Of a stretch of DNA of 39,197 bases, positions 27,070-36,952 are shown piece after piece. The notes under the pieces were generated by a model. The model was given only the letters and a program-made list of their open reading frames with translations, ran no database searches and was not told the DNA's origin. The number at the start of each line of letters is the position of its first letter. The stretch's first letter is position 1. Source of the stretch: Silvibacterium sp. (GTDB lineage Bacteria; Acidobacteriota; Terriglobia; Terriglobales; Acidobacteriaceae); contig JASHRS010000139.1 of assembly GCA_030037215.1 (NCBI GenBank), forward strand, positions 1-39,197. Reading direction: 5' to 3'. A program made the position numbers and the translations under genes.

Positions 27070-28002
27070 CTACTTTTTCCAAGGCCAGCCAAGCCATGAA
27101 TATTGCCAGCCCGCCTGCACACTGTGATAGTTGCCGCCAAACCGGACATATGTGCCGTCGCTGTAGCTCAATTTCAATGACTGGTGTTTGGAAAAGCGCC
27201 AAGCAACCGTCCCACCCAGGCGGGAGCTTGTCTGCTTCGTTATTGGATTCGGTATGCCGTTCAGGCTGGTTACTCCACCCCACCAGAAATTTCCGTCCAA
27301 CGACACCCAGGTGCCCGGCCCGAAGTTCCGGCTGATATGGCTCTCAAACGAACCGATGGGCTCTTCGGTTTGGGGCTTCGGTTGTGGAACATCATAATAA
27401 GCAGGATTGGCTGTATAAAACCACGCGCCGGCATAGGCGTCCAGCAACCAGTTCCCCCAGCGTTCGGAATAACCAAGTTCCGGTTCGAAAGCCCACCGGT
27501 TGATGCCCCAGTTGACTATCTTTGTGGGATCGTACTGGCCAGTCGGCGCAATTATTTTTACACTCGCGCCAAGAAGAACCTTTTGCCGCCATTTCGCAAA
27601 TTCCCGCAAAGGCAGGGCTGGCCCGCCAATCAGATTCACCGAGACGCGGGCAGCCAGATCTACAAGCCCCGAGCGGTATACCGTCTCGTGTTGTTGCTCC
27701 ACTTCTCCCTGAAAGTTTCCGACGCCGTACGGTAGAGAGACCGTCGCGTTCGCCGAGCGCCCGAAAAGGCCGAAGGAATGGTAGTAGCTGAAGCTGGGGA
27801 TGCTGAATGACCCTGTTGCGCCCGTGATCGGAACAGCCCCGTTGAAATTAACTCCTCCATTGAAATATGACCATGTCAGCACAATGGCATTGGCACCCAC
27901 CGGAGTGATGACATAGGCTCGGGGTGTTAAGTCCTGCGCGCAGAGCGGCACCGCCAACGTTGTGGCCAGGCCAACCATGAGCAGCCTGGAACTAAGTCGC
28001 AT
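27070..28002 (-). CDS. outer-membrane beta-barrel protein, putative Phenol_MetA_deg family
   Basis: Signal peptide; LTPRAYVITPVGANAIVLTWSYFNGGVNF; GASVKIIAPTGQYDPTKIVNWGINRWAFEPELGYSERWGNWLLDAYAGAWFYT; C-terminal alternating aromatic strands. Confidence 0.85.
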   Translation of the reverse strand: MRLSSRLLMVGLATTLAVPLCAQDLTPRAYVITPVGANAIVLTWSYFNGGVNFNGAVPITGATGSFSIPSFSYYHSFGLFGRSANATVSLPYGVGNFQGEVEQQHETVYRSGLVDLAARVSVNLIGGPALPLREFAKWRQKVLLGASVKIIAPTGQYDPTKIVNWGINRWAFEPELGYSERWGNWLLDAYAGAWFYTANPAYYDVPQPKPQTEEPIGSFESHISRNFGPGTWVSLDGNFWWGGVTSLNGIPNPITKQTSSRLGGTVAWRFSKHQSLKLSYSDGTYVRFGGNYHSVQAGWQYSWLGWPWKK

Positions 28003-28146
28003 AGAAAAGGACCCAGCGTAAAAGAGTACACCTGCTGTTTCATGTGCAGTCTAGCATTTCCTGCAGGCTACACCCCATGCAGGACACAACCGAAAGCGTT
28101 GATGGCTGGCAGTGGTGAAGATGCCCTTGCGTCCGTCAAAAGAGCC

Positions 28147-28848
28147 TTACGACGTGCGCTCCACAACCTCATGCTTACCGGCAATTACAGCTAGGTTCGC
28201 CATATCCAGAAACAGGCCGTGCTCCACAACCCCCACTATCGAGTCCAGCTCTCTTGCCAGAGCGTAGGGGTCCTCGATAAGGAGGCCCGAGCAGTCGAGA
28301 ATGAAATTTCCTTCGTCCGTTATGTAGTTCGATCCATCCGGATTCACCCGGATCGTCGGCGTAAAGCCCAACTCTCGAAGTGAGCCACTGACAAGCGGGC
28401 AGGCCATGCGAATCACTTCCACAGGTAACGGAAACCTGCCAAGTTTCTCGACCACTTTCGATTCGTCCGCAACAATCACAAATCGCTTCGAAGCGCTGGC
28501 GACTATCTTTTCGCGCAACAGCTTGCCTCCACCACCCTTGATTAGCGCAAGCTTCGGAGCAATCTCATCTGCGCCATCAACTGTCAGGTCCAGGCTTTGG
28601 CACTCCTCAAAAGTGACAAACGGAATTCCATAGCTTCTTCCAAGCCGTTCGCTGTCCTCCGAGCTTGCAATGGCGCAAATCTTCAGGCCATGGTTGCGCA
28701 CTTGCTCGCCAAGAAGCTTGATCCATAGCGTTGCCGTCGACCCGGAGCCCAATCCAACTGTCATCCCGGATTCCACCAGGCCCAACGCACGCTGAGCTGC
28801 ATGTAATTTCAAACCCACCTGATTGCCGCCAGTCCCGGACTCAGCCAT
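28147..28848 (-). CDS. rpiA: ribose-5-phosphate isomerase A
   Basis: VGLGSGSTATLWIKLLGEQV, LDLTVDGADEIAPKLALIKGGGGKLLREKIVASASKRFVIVADESKVVEKLGRFPLPVEV, NFILDCSG. Start ATG 28848 with GGGAG upstream. Confidence 0.95.
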   Translation of the reverse strand: MAESGTGGNQVGLKLHAAQRALGLVESGMTVGLGSGSTATLWIKLLGEQVRNHGLKICAIASSEDSERLGRSYGIPFVTFEECQSLDLTVDGADEIAPKLALIKGGGGKLLREKIVASASKRFVIVADESKVVEKLGRFPLPVEVIRMACPLVSGSLRELGFTPTIRVNPDGSNYITDEGNFILDCSGLLIEDPYALARELDSIVGVVEHGLFLDMANLAVIAGKHEVVERTS

Positions 28849-29113
28849 CAATCGTCTCCCAACTGTCTGCCCTGCGCCGCTCATCCCGGTCCCTGAGCCG
28901 GCAGTTTTCATTCTTCCACGTTCCGGCCCCGATGTTCATTCTCCACAGTACCGGCCCACAAAACGCAGAGAATAGTTTATTGCGGCTGCATTTTTGGAGC
29001 CGAACCGGGTATAGCTGCGTTTCTGTCTATTTAATTACATGACAATGTGTTCATCTTGCTCTCTCCCCATTGACCTCTGCGCTCGACCGTCGTCAGATGA
29101 GGGCAGGACGTTT

Positions 29114-29791
29114 ATGAAGTTGCTTGTTATTGAGGATGATCCTGCGAACGCAGGATTTCTGGAGCGCTCGCTCTCGGAAAATGGCTATCAAGTGGATCTC
29201 GCTCTGAATGCCAGAAGTGCCGAATCTCTTGCGATTGAAGGTAACCATGCGGCGCTGATCCTCGATCTCGGCCTTCCCGATGAAGATGGCCTCAGCCTTA
29301 TCACACGGCTCAAGGGGTACGGCGTCAGCGCTCCCGTATTGATTCTCTCCGCAAGGCGCTCTGTGGACGAGCGCGTGCGCGGCTTGGATCAGGGCGGTGA
29401 TGATTATTTGACAAAGCCCTTCGCGCTGCCTGAGCTTCTGGCCCGCGTTAGGAATCTCCTTCGACGTGGTGTTGGCAGTGGCGAAAACGCAACTACCCTC
29501 CGTGCGCTCGACCTCGAGCTGAATCTGATCCGTCGTGAGGCCTCTCGCGGCAGGGAAACTCTCCAGTTGACAGCGCAGGAGTTTGCTCTGCTCGAATATC
29601 TCTGTCGCAACGCCGGAAGGGTGGTCACGCGCTCGATGATCCTCGATCAGGTATGGGGAATGCGCATCCAACCCGATACCAACATCGTCGACGTCCATAT
29701 TTATCGCCTCCGTAGCAAAATTGAGAAGCCAAATCTGCCACCACTTATCCGCACGATTCGGGGAATCGGGTATGTCCTCCGCGACAAATAG
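29114..29791 (+). CDS. OmpR/PhoB-family response regulator
   Basis: MKLLVIEDDPANAGFLERSLSENGYQVDLA, LILDLGLPDEDGL, GGDDYLTKPFALPELLAR; C-terminal winged helix LTAQEFALLEYLCRNAGRVVTRSMILDQVWG. Confidence 0.95.
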   Translation: MKLLVIEDDPANAGFLERSLSENGYQVDLALNARSAESLAIEGNHAALILDLGLPDEDGLSLITRLKGYGVSAPVLILSARRSVDERVRGLDQGGDDYLTKPFALPELLARVRNLLRRGVGSGENATTLRALDLELNLIRREASRGRETLQLTAQEFALLEYLCRNAGRVVTRSMILDQVWGMRIQPDTNIVDVHIYRLRSKIEKPNLPPLIRTIRGIGYVLRDK

Positions 29792-31226
29792 TTCTCTGGG
29801 GAAGACTGCTGCGTGGCGCATCTCCCTTTGGGGAACGGCCGCATTCGCTCTCGGCGCGATTGTTCTTTTCGCCTTTCTGCACCAGTTCGTTGCCCATGAG
29901 ATTCAGCGTCGAAGCGACTCCTGGTTGACCGGGGAAGTGGAGGTACTGGGCGATGTCGCGGAAAGAACCCCGCCCGGCCGGCTTTACGACCGTATCGTGC
30001 GCGAGGTAGCTGAGCTTGCAACAAAAGAAGTTCCGCATGAGCGCGAATCCGCCACCGAGTCCAACCAGTCAGTTTTTTTCCTTCAGACCACACCATCTGG
30101 CGAGATCGGGGTTTGGGTTGGCAAGGGGGATGCTCAGAACGTATGGAAGGCGATTCAGCAAAAACGCATTGTCTCCGGCAGTCCAGTCGACATAAACATT
30201 ACGGGCTTTAGACATCCTTTCCGTGTCGCAACTGGGAAAATGGACAACGGTGATTCCATCTACCTCGGGCTCTCGGCGCGTGACGAGAGCCGTGTTTTGC
30301 ATAGATTACGCCTTTACTTCCTTCTGCTTTGCCTCGGAATTGTGTTGATGGGTTTCTTGATCATCTTTTTCAGCACACGACGCATGCTGGGCCGTGTTCA
30401 GCAGATTACTGATACCGCTGCAAAGGTTGGTGAAAATGACCTGTGCGCGCGCGTTCCGACAATCCCCGGGAATGATGAAATTTCGCACCTCGCATTTACG
30501 CTTAACAAAATGCTGGACCGCATTGAGAATTCCGTGAATCAGCTGCACACTATCACTGACTCGCTGGCCCACGATCTGCGCAGCCCGGTCACTGCAATCC
30601 GCGGCAAGCTTGAGGCCGCGCTTCTCGCAGCCGACGATCATAACTGGGCCGATCCGGTCGCTTCGGCCATCGACGATCTCGACCGTCTCTGCGAGCTGCT
30701 CACCAAATCGCTGGACGTGGCTGAAGCACACGCCAATGCACTACGCCTTCACAAGGAACCTGTGGATCTCGACGAGTTGCTGCGCATAATGGTGGATCTC
30801 TATGAGCCAGGCATGCTCGAACATGGCATCAGTGTGACCTTTTCCAGCACAGAGCAGGTCTTCGTCTCCGCCGACCCCGGACTCATCCATCGCATGATGG
30901 CGAACATCTTTGACAACGAACTTAAGCACCTCACGCCCGGCCGCTCCGTTCAAATTCGCCTGAGCGGCAGCAATGACATGTGCGAGATCCTTGTTGAAGA
31001 CAACGGCCCCGGATTTCCACCCGAGGTTTTATCCCAGATGTTTGACAAATATGCGAAAGGAAACAACTCCGAAGGCTTTGGTCTGGGTCTTGCCTTTGTG
31101 GCGGCCGTCGTTCGCGCTCACGATGGTTCCATTGAGGCCGTGAACGCAGCATCAGAGGGAATTAGTCTCAGGATCATGCTTCCGCTTGTCGTCCAGTGCG
31201 GCAGCCGTGAGAACACTCTCGGATGA
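29772..31226 (+). CDS. sensor histidine kinase
   Basis: Two TM segments, HAMP-like region, H-box DSLAHDLRSPVTAIRGKLEAAL, N/G boxes ANIFDNELKHL, VEDNGPGFPPEV, GFGLGLAFV. Overlaps the response-regulator stop. Confidence 0.93.
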   Translation: MSSATNSSLGKTAAWRISLWGTAAFALGAIVLFAFLHQFVAHEIQRRSDSWLTGEVEVLGDVAERTPPGRLYDRIVREVAELATKEVPHERESATESNQSVFFLQTTPSGEIGVWVGKGDAQNVWKAIQQKRIVSGSPVDINITGFRHPFRVATGKMDNGDSIYLGLSARDESRVLHRLRLYFLLLCLGIVLMGFLIIFFSTRRMLGRVQQITDTAAKVGENDLCARVPTIPGNDEISHLAFTLNKMLDRIENSVNQLHTITDSLAHDLRSPVTAIRGKLEAALLAADDHNWADPVASAIDDLDRLCELLTKSLDVAEAHANALRLHKEPVDLDELLRIMVDLYEPGMLEHGISVTFSSTEQVFVSADPGLIHRMMANIFDNELKHLTPGRSVQIRLSGSNDMCEILVEDNGPGFPPEVLSQMFDKYAKGNNSEGFGLGLAFVAAVVRAHDGSIEAVNAASEGISLRIMLPLVVQCGSRENTLG

Positions 31227-31249
31227 GTCCCCATCTGCCGTCGATTTCT

Positions 31250-32017
31250 CTACCAGTGCGCGTTGTGGCTCCCGTTTACCGCCTTCGCCGATTCGACGAC
31301 GAAAGACATCCCTGCCCAGCCAAACTGCACATACGGCAGTAACCGCCAGTCCGGGTTCTCCGGCCCGAATGCCTCAGCCAGCGCCATCCGTTCGCCACTC
31401 GGCACCTCTGACGACCAGCAATAATAATCGTCGAAAGCCAGAATCATTCCATGCTGCAGTCTCGGCATCAGAAACTTCATCACTGCACTCGTCGACGAAT
31501 ACATGTCGCAGTCGACATATGCCAAGCGGATCTTCATCGGACGCGGCCCCTCCGCCGCCGGCGCGAGCGTTTTGTCGTAGAAGCCCTTCACGGTCGTGTA
31601 TGCGTTCCGTGGTATCCCCGCCGCCTTGCACTTCTTGTGGAAGTCTTCCTCCGCCATCGCGAAGTTGCCTTCCTGCCAGATCGGGTGCTCGTCAATCGCG
31701 CTCTCAGCCGGTGGCAGCCCTTCAAACGAGTCGAAGGCCCACATATGGAACGGCCCCACGCCATACGGATACTTCGCCATCAGTCTGTGTACAATTCTGA
31801 ACGTCACCCCACCGCAGCAGCCGAACTCTGCGTAATCGCCCTCAATCCGGTTATAACTCAGCGTCGTAAAAGCCTTGCGCATAAACTCATACCGGTCCCC
31901 GTATTCGTGGACATAGTGCTCGTTCGGTCCGGTGACACGGTGATAGGCGCTCTGCAGCATGTTGAATATAGGCGCTGGCAGGCGCTCTCTGGCAACAGAC
32001 TTCAGCGAACGCATCAT
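31250..32017 (-). CDS. TylF/MycF-like SAM-dependent methyltransferase
   Basis: YAEFGCCGGVTFRIVHRL, MWAFDSFEGLPP, RLAYVDCDMYSSTSAVMKFLMPRLQHGMILAFDDYYCW. Confidence 0.8.
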   Translation of the reverse strand: MMRSLKSVARERLPAPIFNMLQSAYHRVTGPNEHYVHEYGDRYEFMRKAFTTLSYNRIEGDYAEFGCCGGVTFRIVHRLMAKYPYGVGPFHMWAFDSFEGLPPAESAIDEHPIWQEGNFAMAEEDFHKKCKAAGIPRNAYTTVKGFYDKTLAPAAEGPRPMKIRLAYVDCDMYSSTSAVMKFLMPRLQHGMILAFDDYYCWSSEVPSGERMALAEAFGPENPDWRLLPYVQFGWAGMSFVVESAKAVNGSHNAHW

Positions 32018-32235
32018 AATGGTTTAACCGCCTTAAAGGTCGAATTTCGAGTTCACATACAGAGATTCAGGCAGGAAAAGGAAAGGAGAAATAACACGCG
32101 CTACAGCGTGTACGATGTTCAAATCATACGGTGGAAACAGCAGGGAGGAAAGTGCCTTTGCACTCCGCTTGACGACGTGTGCTGTTCTGCGTATAACTTC
32201 GACGTTAACAGCACTTAATTTCAGGGAATCCCCGA

Positions 32236-32796
32236 ATGCCCGAAGCTCGACAGGAAAGCGCAAAGTCAAAAACTCTGCGCACTCTACCAGGCAAAAAAAC
32301 GTCCTCCACCAAACCCGCCCAGCATCCCTCCTTCGCGCAGTACCAGAGCGCGGTGCAGCTCATGCAGGAAGGGAAGTTCGACAAGGCGCGCGCCATTTTT
32401 GAAAAACTCATCCAGAACGGCGCGCCTGAATTGCTAGAGCGATCGCGCACCTATCTCGCGGTCTGTGAACGCCAGGCGCAGAAAGCTGGCCTCAGCTTCA
32501 GCAGTCCCGAGGAGCAGTACGACTATGCCATCTCTCTGCTCAACACCGGCAATTACGAGGATGCTCGCGACCATTTTGAGAGCCTGCTCAGGAAAAATTC
32601 CGCCGCCGACTACGCCCACTATGGCCTCGCTGTTCTCAACAGCATTACCGGCCAGGCCGAGGAGTGCCTCGATCACCTCCACAAGGCCATCGAGCTTAAT
32701 CCGCAGAACCGCATCCAGGCGCGCAGCGACTCCGACTTCAACGACATGGTCGACGATCCGCGCTTCACCGAACTGCTCTATCCCGAAGTGACCTGA
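32236..32796 (+). CDS. TPR-repeat protein
   Basis: FAQYQSAVQLMQEGKFDKARAIFEKLIQNG; YDYAISLLNTGNYEDARDHFESLLRKNSAADYAHYGLAVLNSITGQAEECLDHLHKAIELNPQN. Confidence 0.82.
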   Translation: MPEARQESAKSKTLRTLPGKKTSSTKPAQHPSFAQYQSAVQLMQEGKFDKARAIFEKLIQNGAPELLERSRTYLAVCERQAQKAGLSFSSPEEQYDYAISLLNTGNYEDARDHFESLLRKNSAADYAHYGLAVLNSITGQAEECLDHLHKAIELNPQNRIQARSDSDFNDMVDDPRFTELLYPEVT

Positions 32797-32865
32797 GCTG
32801 CTCCAGAGTCGCGTCAGTCACATGTATTGAGCAAGCTCCCGCGGCTTCCTCTATAAAATTCAGCT

Positions 32866-33924
32866 ATGGATCTTTCCGCAACCGCGACCTCTTCCGCTGC
32901 GAACGCAATTCGGCATGGTGGCTTGCGGGTCGTGGCTATCGGTGGCGGCACTGGCCTTTCCACGCTTCTACGCGGGCTTAAGCGCTACGTTCCCTCATCC
33001 GTGACAGCCTCTCGCGTCGACTCCTCCACTCCCCTTTGTGACCTCACCGCCGTCGTCACAGTCACCGACGACGGGGGCTCAAGCGGCCGCCTTCGCAAGG
33101 AGTTCAACATGCCCCCGCCCGGCGATCTGCGCAACTGCATGGTCGCGCTCTCCGAGGACGAGGGCCTCATGTCACGCCTCTTCCGCCATCGCTTTCAGTC
33201 GGGAGGCGAGCTGGAGGGCCACAGTTTCGGCAACCTCTTTGTTGCGGCGCTTACCGAAATGACCGGCGACTTCGGCCACGCCGTCAAACTCGCCGGCGAA
33301 GTCCTTGCCATGCGCGGGTGCATCTATCCCGCCACTTACACCAACGCCACGCTCGTTGCTCACATGGCCGGCGGGGCCGTCGTTCGCGGCGAAACCAGGA
33401 TCACCGCCAGCAAGGACCAGATCGTTGAACTCACCCTCGATCCGCCCTTCGTCGAACCCATGCCGGAAACTCTTGCCGCCATCGCCTCCGCAGATCTCAT
33501 CACTCTCGGTCCAGGCTCGCTCTACACCAGCCTCATCACCAATCTTCTCGTGCAGGGAATCCCCGAAGCCCTTGCTGCCGCAAAGGGAACATGCGTATAC
33601 ATCGCGAATCTCATGACGCAGGCCAACGAAAGCCTGCACCTCACCGCCTCGCAGCATATTGAGCGCATCTACCAGTACACGCGCCATCCCATTTTCGACT
33701 ATGCCCTCGTCAATACAGCTCCCGTGTCGGAAACCTTGAGACAGCGCTATGCCGCTGAAGGTGCCGAGGTCATCCAGCCCGATATCGAGCGCATCGAGGC
33801 CATGGGAATCCGCTGCATCCCCGGCAATTTCGCGGCTGAAGGCGATGTCCTTCGCCATGATTCCGCCCGCGTCGCCCAGACCCTCCTCGAAATTGCTGTG
33901 GGCAATCTGCCTTCGTTAAGGTAA
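32866..33924 (+). CDS. yvcK: YvcK/CofD-like gluconeogenesis factor
   Basis: VVAIGGGTGLSTLLRGLKRY, LTAVVTVTDDGGSSGRLRKEFNMPPPGDLRNCMVALS, EGHSFGNLFVAALTEMTGDF, ITLGPGSLYTSLITNLLVQGI. Confidence 0.95.
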   Translation: MDLSATATSSAANAIRHGGLRVVAIGGGTGLSTLLRGLKRYVPSSVTASRVDSSTPLCDLTAVVTVTDDGGSSGRLRKEFNMPPPGDLRNCMVALSEDEGLMSRLFRHRFQSGGELEGHSFGNLFVAALTEMTGDFGHAVKLAGEVLAMRGCIYPATYTNATLVAHMAGGAVVRGETRITASKDQIVELTLDPPFVEPMPETLAAIASADLITLGPGSLYTSLITNLLVQGIPEALAAAKGTCVYIANLMTQANESLHLTASQHIERIYQYTRHPIFDYALVNTAPVSETLRQRYAAEGAEVIQPDIERIEAMGIRCIPGNFAAEGDVLRHDSARVAQTLLEIAVGNLPSLR

Positions 33925-33993
33925 CTTACTCGGGAGCGGATTCGAGAGTACAACTTCGTTCTCAGCCTACATTCTTTGAAAGGCGATTTGCAC

Positions 33994-34809
33994 ATGCGTG
34001 GATCGGTTCTGATTTTGTTGGGAGCGTTTTGCGCAGTATTAACGATGACAGGGTGCACCGTGGTAAACCCGGATGTAGGCCACGAGGCCGTGTTGGTCAG
34101 GAAACCATGGTTCTTCGGACACGGCGGCGTGGATTCCGAGCCGGTAAAGACAGGCCTCTCCTTTGCTGCCCTCAGCACTACATACATCGACGTCAATATG
34201 CAGCCTATACAGTACGAGGAGAAGTTTACCGATCTGATGAGTTCAGATGGCGTTCCGCTTGACTTCGATACAACAATGGCCCTGCAGGTTACCAACTCGG
34301 TAGACTTGATCGAGCACTTTGGCCCGAACTGGTACGAGAACAACGTCGAGCGGGAATTTGCCAACACTGTCCGCCAGGCCGTAAGAACGCACGGCATGAA
34401 TGAGATGGCCATTAGCACCACTGCAATTGACGATGTCGACTCTCAGGTTTCGAATCATCTCTCTCAATACCTCAAGCAGATCAACATGCCGGTGAAGTTG
34501 CTACGTGTGACCGTCGGCCGCGCCAATCCTCCCGACTCGGTAAAAAATCAGCGCATCGAAACCGCCCAGCAGGAACAGCGTGTTCAAACCGAAGAACAGA
34601 CAAAGCTGGCCGAAGATGCCCGCAAAGCCGCAGAGGAGAGCCGCGCCCAAGCCGACAATGCTTACCGCAATGCGATCGGTCTCAGCCCGGAGCAATTTAT
34701 CGAGCTCCAGAGGATTGGCATGGAGCTGAAGGTCTGCGGTCCAGGCGGCGGGCGGTGCACATTTATCGTGAACGGCAGCAAGAGCCAGCCGATTCTGGAC
34801 GCTAGGTAA
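33994..34809 (+). CDS. SPFH/band-7-like lipoprotein
   Basis: MRGSVLILLGAFCAVLTMTGC lipobox; VNPDVGHEAVLVRKPWFF, SSDGVPLDFDTTMALQV, FANTVRQAVRTHGMNEM, coiled coil ETAQQEQRVQTEEQTKLAEDARKAAEESRAQA. Internal ATG 33994 has GAAAGG upstream. Confidence 0.8.
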   Translation: MRGSVLILLGAFCAVLTMTGCTVVNPDVGHEAVLVRKPWFFGHGGVDSEPVKTGLSFAALSTTYIDVNMQPIQYEEKFTDLMSSDGVPLDFDTTMALQVTNSVDLIEHFGPNWYENNVEREFANTVRQAVRTHGMNEMAISTTAIDDVDSQVSNHLSQYLKQINMPVKLLRVTVGRANPPDSVKNQRIETAQQEQRVQTEEQTKLAEDARKAAEESRAQADNAYRNAIGLSPEQFIELQRIGMELKVCGPGGGRCTFIVNGSKSQPILDAR

Positions 34810-34884
34810 TGGATCGTTTGCACACCGCCTTCCCGCTACCCGCTCCTTAGCTACCCGCTTTATCAGCTAACCGCTTCGTAACTG

Positions 34885-36939
34885 TCACTTCTCCAGCACC
34901 GCGACCCCATACTTCTCCAGATCCACCGACGCCGCGCTTCCACCGTGCAGCAAATCCGTCATCTCGCCCGGCAGCGTCACTTGCGCTGGAGTCGTGTTGT
35001 GATTGATCAGAATCAGCACCGTTTTCCCGTCGCCCGTCCGCTCGCAGACTTCGACACCATCCGGCACATTTGCCACAATCGGCTTAACGCCCGCGCGCTC
35101 GAGCCACGTTGCTGTCAGCTTGTTCATCAGCTCCGGATCGAGCCACGCACCGACATACGTGATCGTGCCCTCGCCCACCTCGCGTTCCAGCACGGCTGGC
35201 TGCCCGTCCAGCCATCCATTGCTTGCGCCGTAGCGCATCAGCACCTTCGTCTCGGGATTCGTCGCCTCCAGTGTCTCCGCCCAGATATTCGCCGTTCCCG
35301 AGCCTTCCGCACCGCTCACCGGAACGTCGTAGTCGAGCGCATAGAACTGCGTCACCGACCCGCCCAGCAGATTCACCAGCGGCCCCGGCTGTCGCTGCGG
35401 ATTCAGCGCGCTGTACTCATCCTTCAGGCCCGTGCGCGGTCCCAGCACCAGATGCCCGCCCTGCTTAACATAGGCAATCAGGTGGTCGGCCATCGCCTGG
35501 GGCAGCATATTCAGCGCGGGAGCAACCACTACCTTGTATCTATCCAGCCGAGCATCCGGAGAAACAATATCCACTGCCTGCGACTGCTCCCGCAGCGGCT
35601 TGTAGAACGCCAGTAATTCTTTCACGGGGTCGAACTTCGCCGAGTGCTGTTGGAATTCAATCGCCCATCGGCTGTCGTACGACTGGATCACCGCCACTTC
35701 GGAGTGTGGCGACGTCCCCTCCAGCGCTGCACCCGTCTTGTCGAACTCTGCGCCCACCTGCTGAACCTCGCTGTACACCGGTGCCGGGTTGCCGTCGATG
35801 CCTACTAACACCCCGTGGTATTGCTCCTGGCCGTTGCGGTTTGCACGCCACTGCCAGTACTCGACCGTATCCGCTCCGTGCCCGATCGCCTGCCACGCCA
35901 TATCGCGCACTTGCCCTTTCAGCAGCGGAGTATTCGTGCTCCGCCAGTCGACGAACGCAGGCTCTGTCTCCATCACCCAGAAGTTCTTCTGCTTGAAGCC
36001 GCGCGTCAGATCGTGTCTTGCGCCGTTGTCGATGTAGTCGTAGTGGTCAGAGTCGATATAGTCGTCCCACGCCGCGATGTCGAGCACCGAATGTACGGTG
36101 TACTCATCAAAGCCGTCGAACCACCCCATCGTGTTCGTTGTGATGAACTGCCGTGGGTCCGCGTGCGGACGAATCGCGCTGATCTGATTCTCGGAATAAC
36201 TCTTCCATGTATCGCTCACAAAGCGCTTCCAGTCGAGCAGCAGCGCCGGATTCTCGTTGTCCTCGCGCACCGGAATCTGGTCGAAGTCGTTGTACGTCTG
36301 GCTCCAGTACGCTGTTGCCCATTGATAGTTCAGGTTGTCGATGGTTCGGTACTTCTTTTTCAGCCACGCGTGGAACTGCGCCTTTGCTTCCGGATCAAAC
36401 GACGGATTCGCATACTCGTTGTCGAGCTGCCACCCCACAACATTCGGATTATGTCCGAAGCGCTCCGCCATTCGCTCTGCGATATCGTGCGCAAGCTCGC
36501 GGTACTTCGCGTCGGCAAATGAAAACTGCTGCCGGTTCCCGTGCTCGTCACGCATGCCGTTCTCATCCACGCGCAGCGTCTCCAAATACTTCTCCGTCAA
36601 CCACGCCGGGGGACCGGCAGTCGGCGTCCCCAGCACCACGCAGATGTGGTGTTTCGCAGCAAGATCGATCGCGTGCTCCAGCCAGTCAAAGTTGTACTGG
36701 CCCTCCGTCGGCTCCATCGTGCTCCAGGCAAACTCGCCCACGCGCACCACATGGATATGCGCCGCTTCCATCCGCGAAAGGTCCGTATCCCATTGCGACT
36801 CCGGCCACTGCTCCGGATACCACGACGCGCCCAGCAATACCGGCGGCATATCGGAATAGTTCGTTGCTTGTGCTAATGTAAGCGGTGACAAAATGGCGAC
36901 AACAGCCACAACAAAAGAAGCAAAACGCATCAAAGCCAT
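34885..36939 (-). CDS. secreted GH42-type beta-galactosidase
   Basis: LLGASWYPEQWPESQWDTDLSRMEAAHIHVVRVGEFAWSTMEPTEGQYNFDWL, VVGWQLDNEYANPSFD, WVMETEPAFVDW; signal peptide MRFASFVVAVVAILSPLTLAQA. Confidence 0.92.
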   Translation of the reverse strand: MALMRFASFVVAVVAILSPLTLAQATNYSDMPPVLLGASWYPEQWPESQWDTDLSRMEAAHIHVVRVGEFAWSTMEPTEGQYNFDWLEHAIDLAAKHHICVVLGTPTAGPPAWLTEKYLETLRVDENGMRDEHGNRQQFSFADAKYRELAHDIAERMAERFGHNPNVVGWQLDNEYANPSFDPEAKAQFHAWLKKKYRTIDNLNYQWATAYWSQTYNDFDQIPVREDNENPALLLDWKRFVSDTWKSYSENQISAIRPHADPRQFITTNTMGWFDGFDEYTVHSVLDIAAWDDYIDSDHYDYIDNGARHDLTRGFKQKNFWVMETEPAFVDWRSTNTPLLKGQVRDMAWQAIGHGADTVEYWQWRANRNGQEQYHGVLVGIDGNPAPVYSEVQQVGAEFDKTGAALEGTSPHSEVAVIQSYDSRWAIEFQQHSAKFDPVKELLAFYKPLREQSQAVDIVSPDARLDRYKVVVAPALNMLPQAMADHLIAYVKQGGHLVLGPRTGLKDEYSALNPQRQPGPLVNLLGGSVTQFYALDYDVPVSGAEGSGTANIWAETLEATNPETKVLMRYGASNGWLDGQPAVLEREVGEGTITYVGAWLDPELMNKLTATWLERAGVKPIVANVPDGVEVCERTGDGKTVLILINHNTTPAQVTLPGEMTDLLHGGSAASVDLEKYGVAVLEK

Positions 36940-36952
36940 CTCCAGCAGAGAG

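Noticed and set aside
32191-32199. ATAACTTCG string resembling part of loxP
   Set aside because: Only a 9-nt match with no second 13-bp arm or correct spacer; chance similarity.
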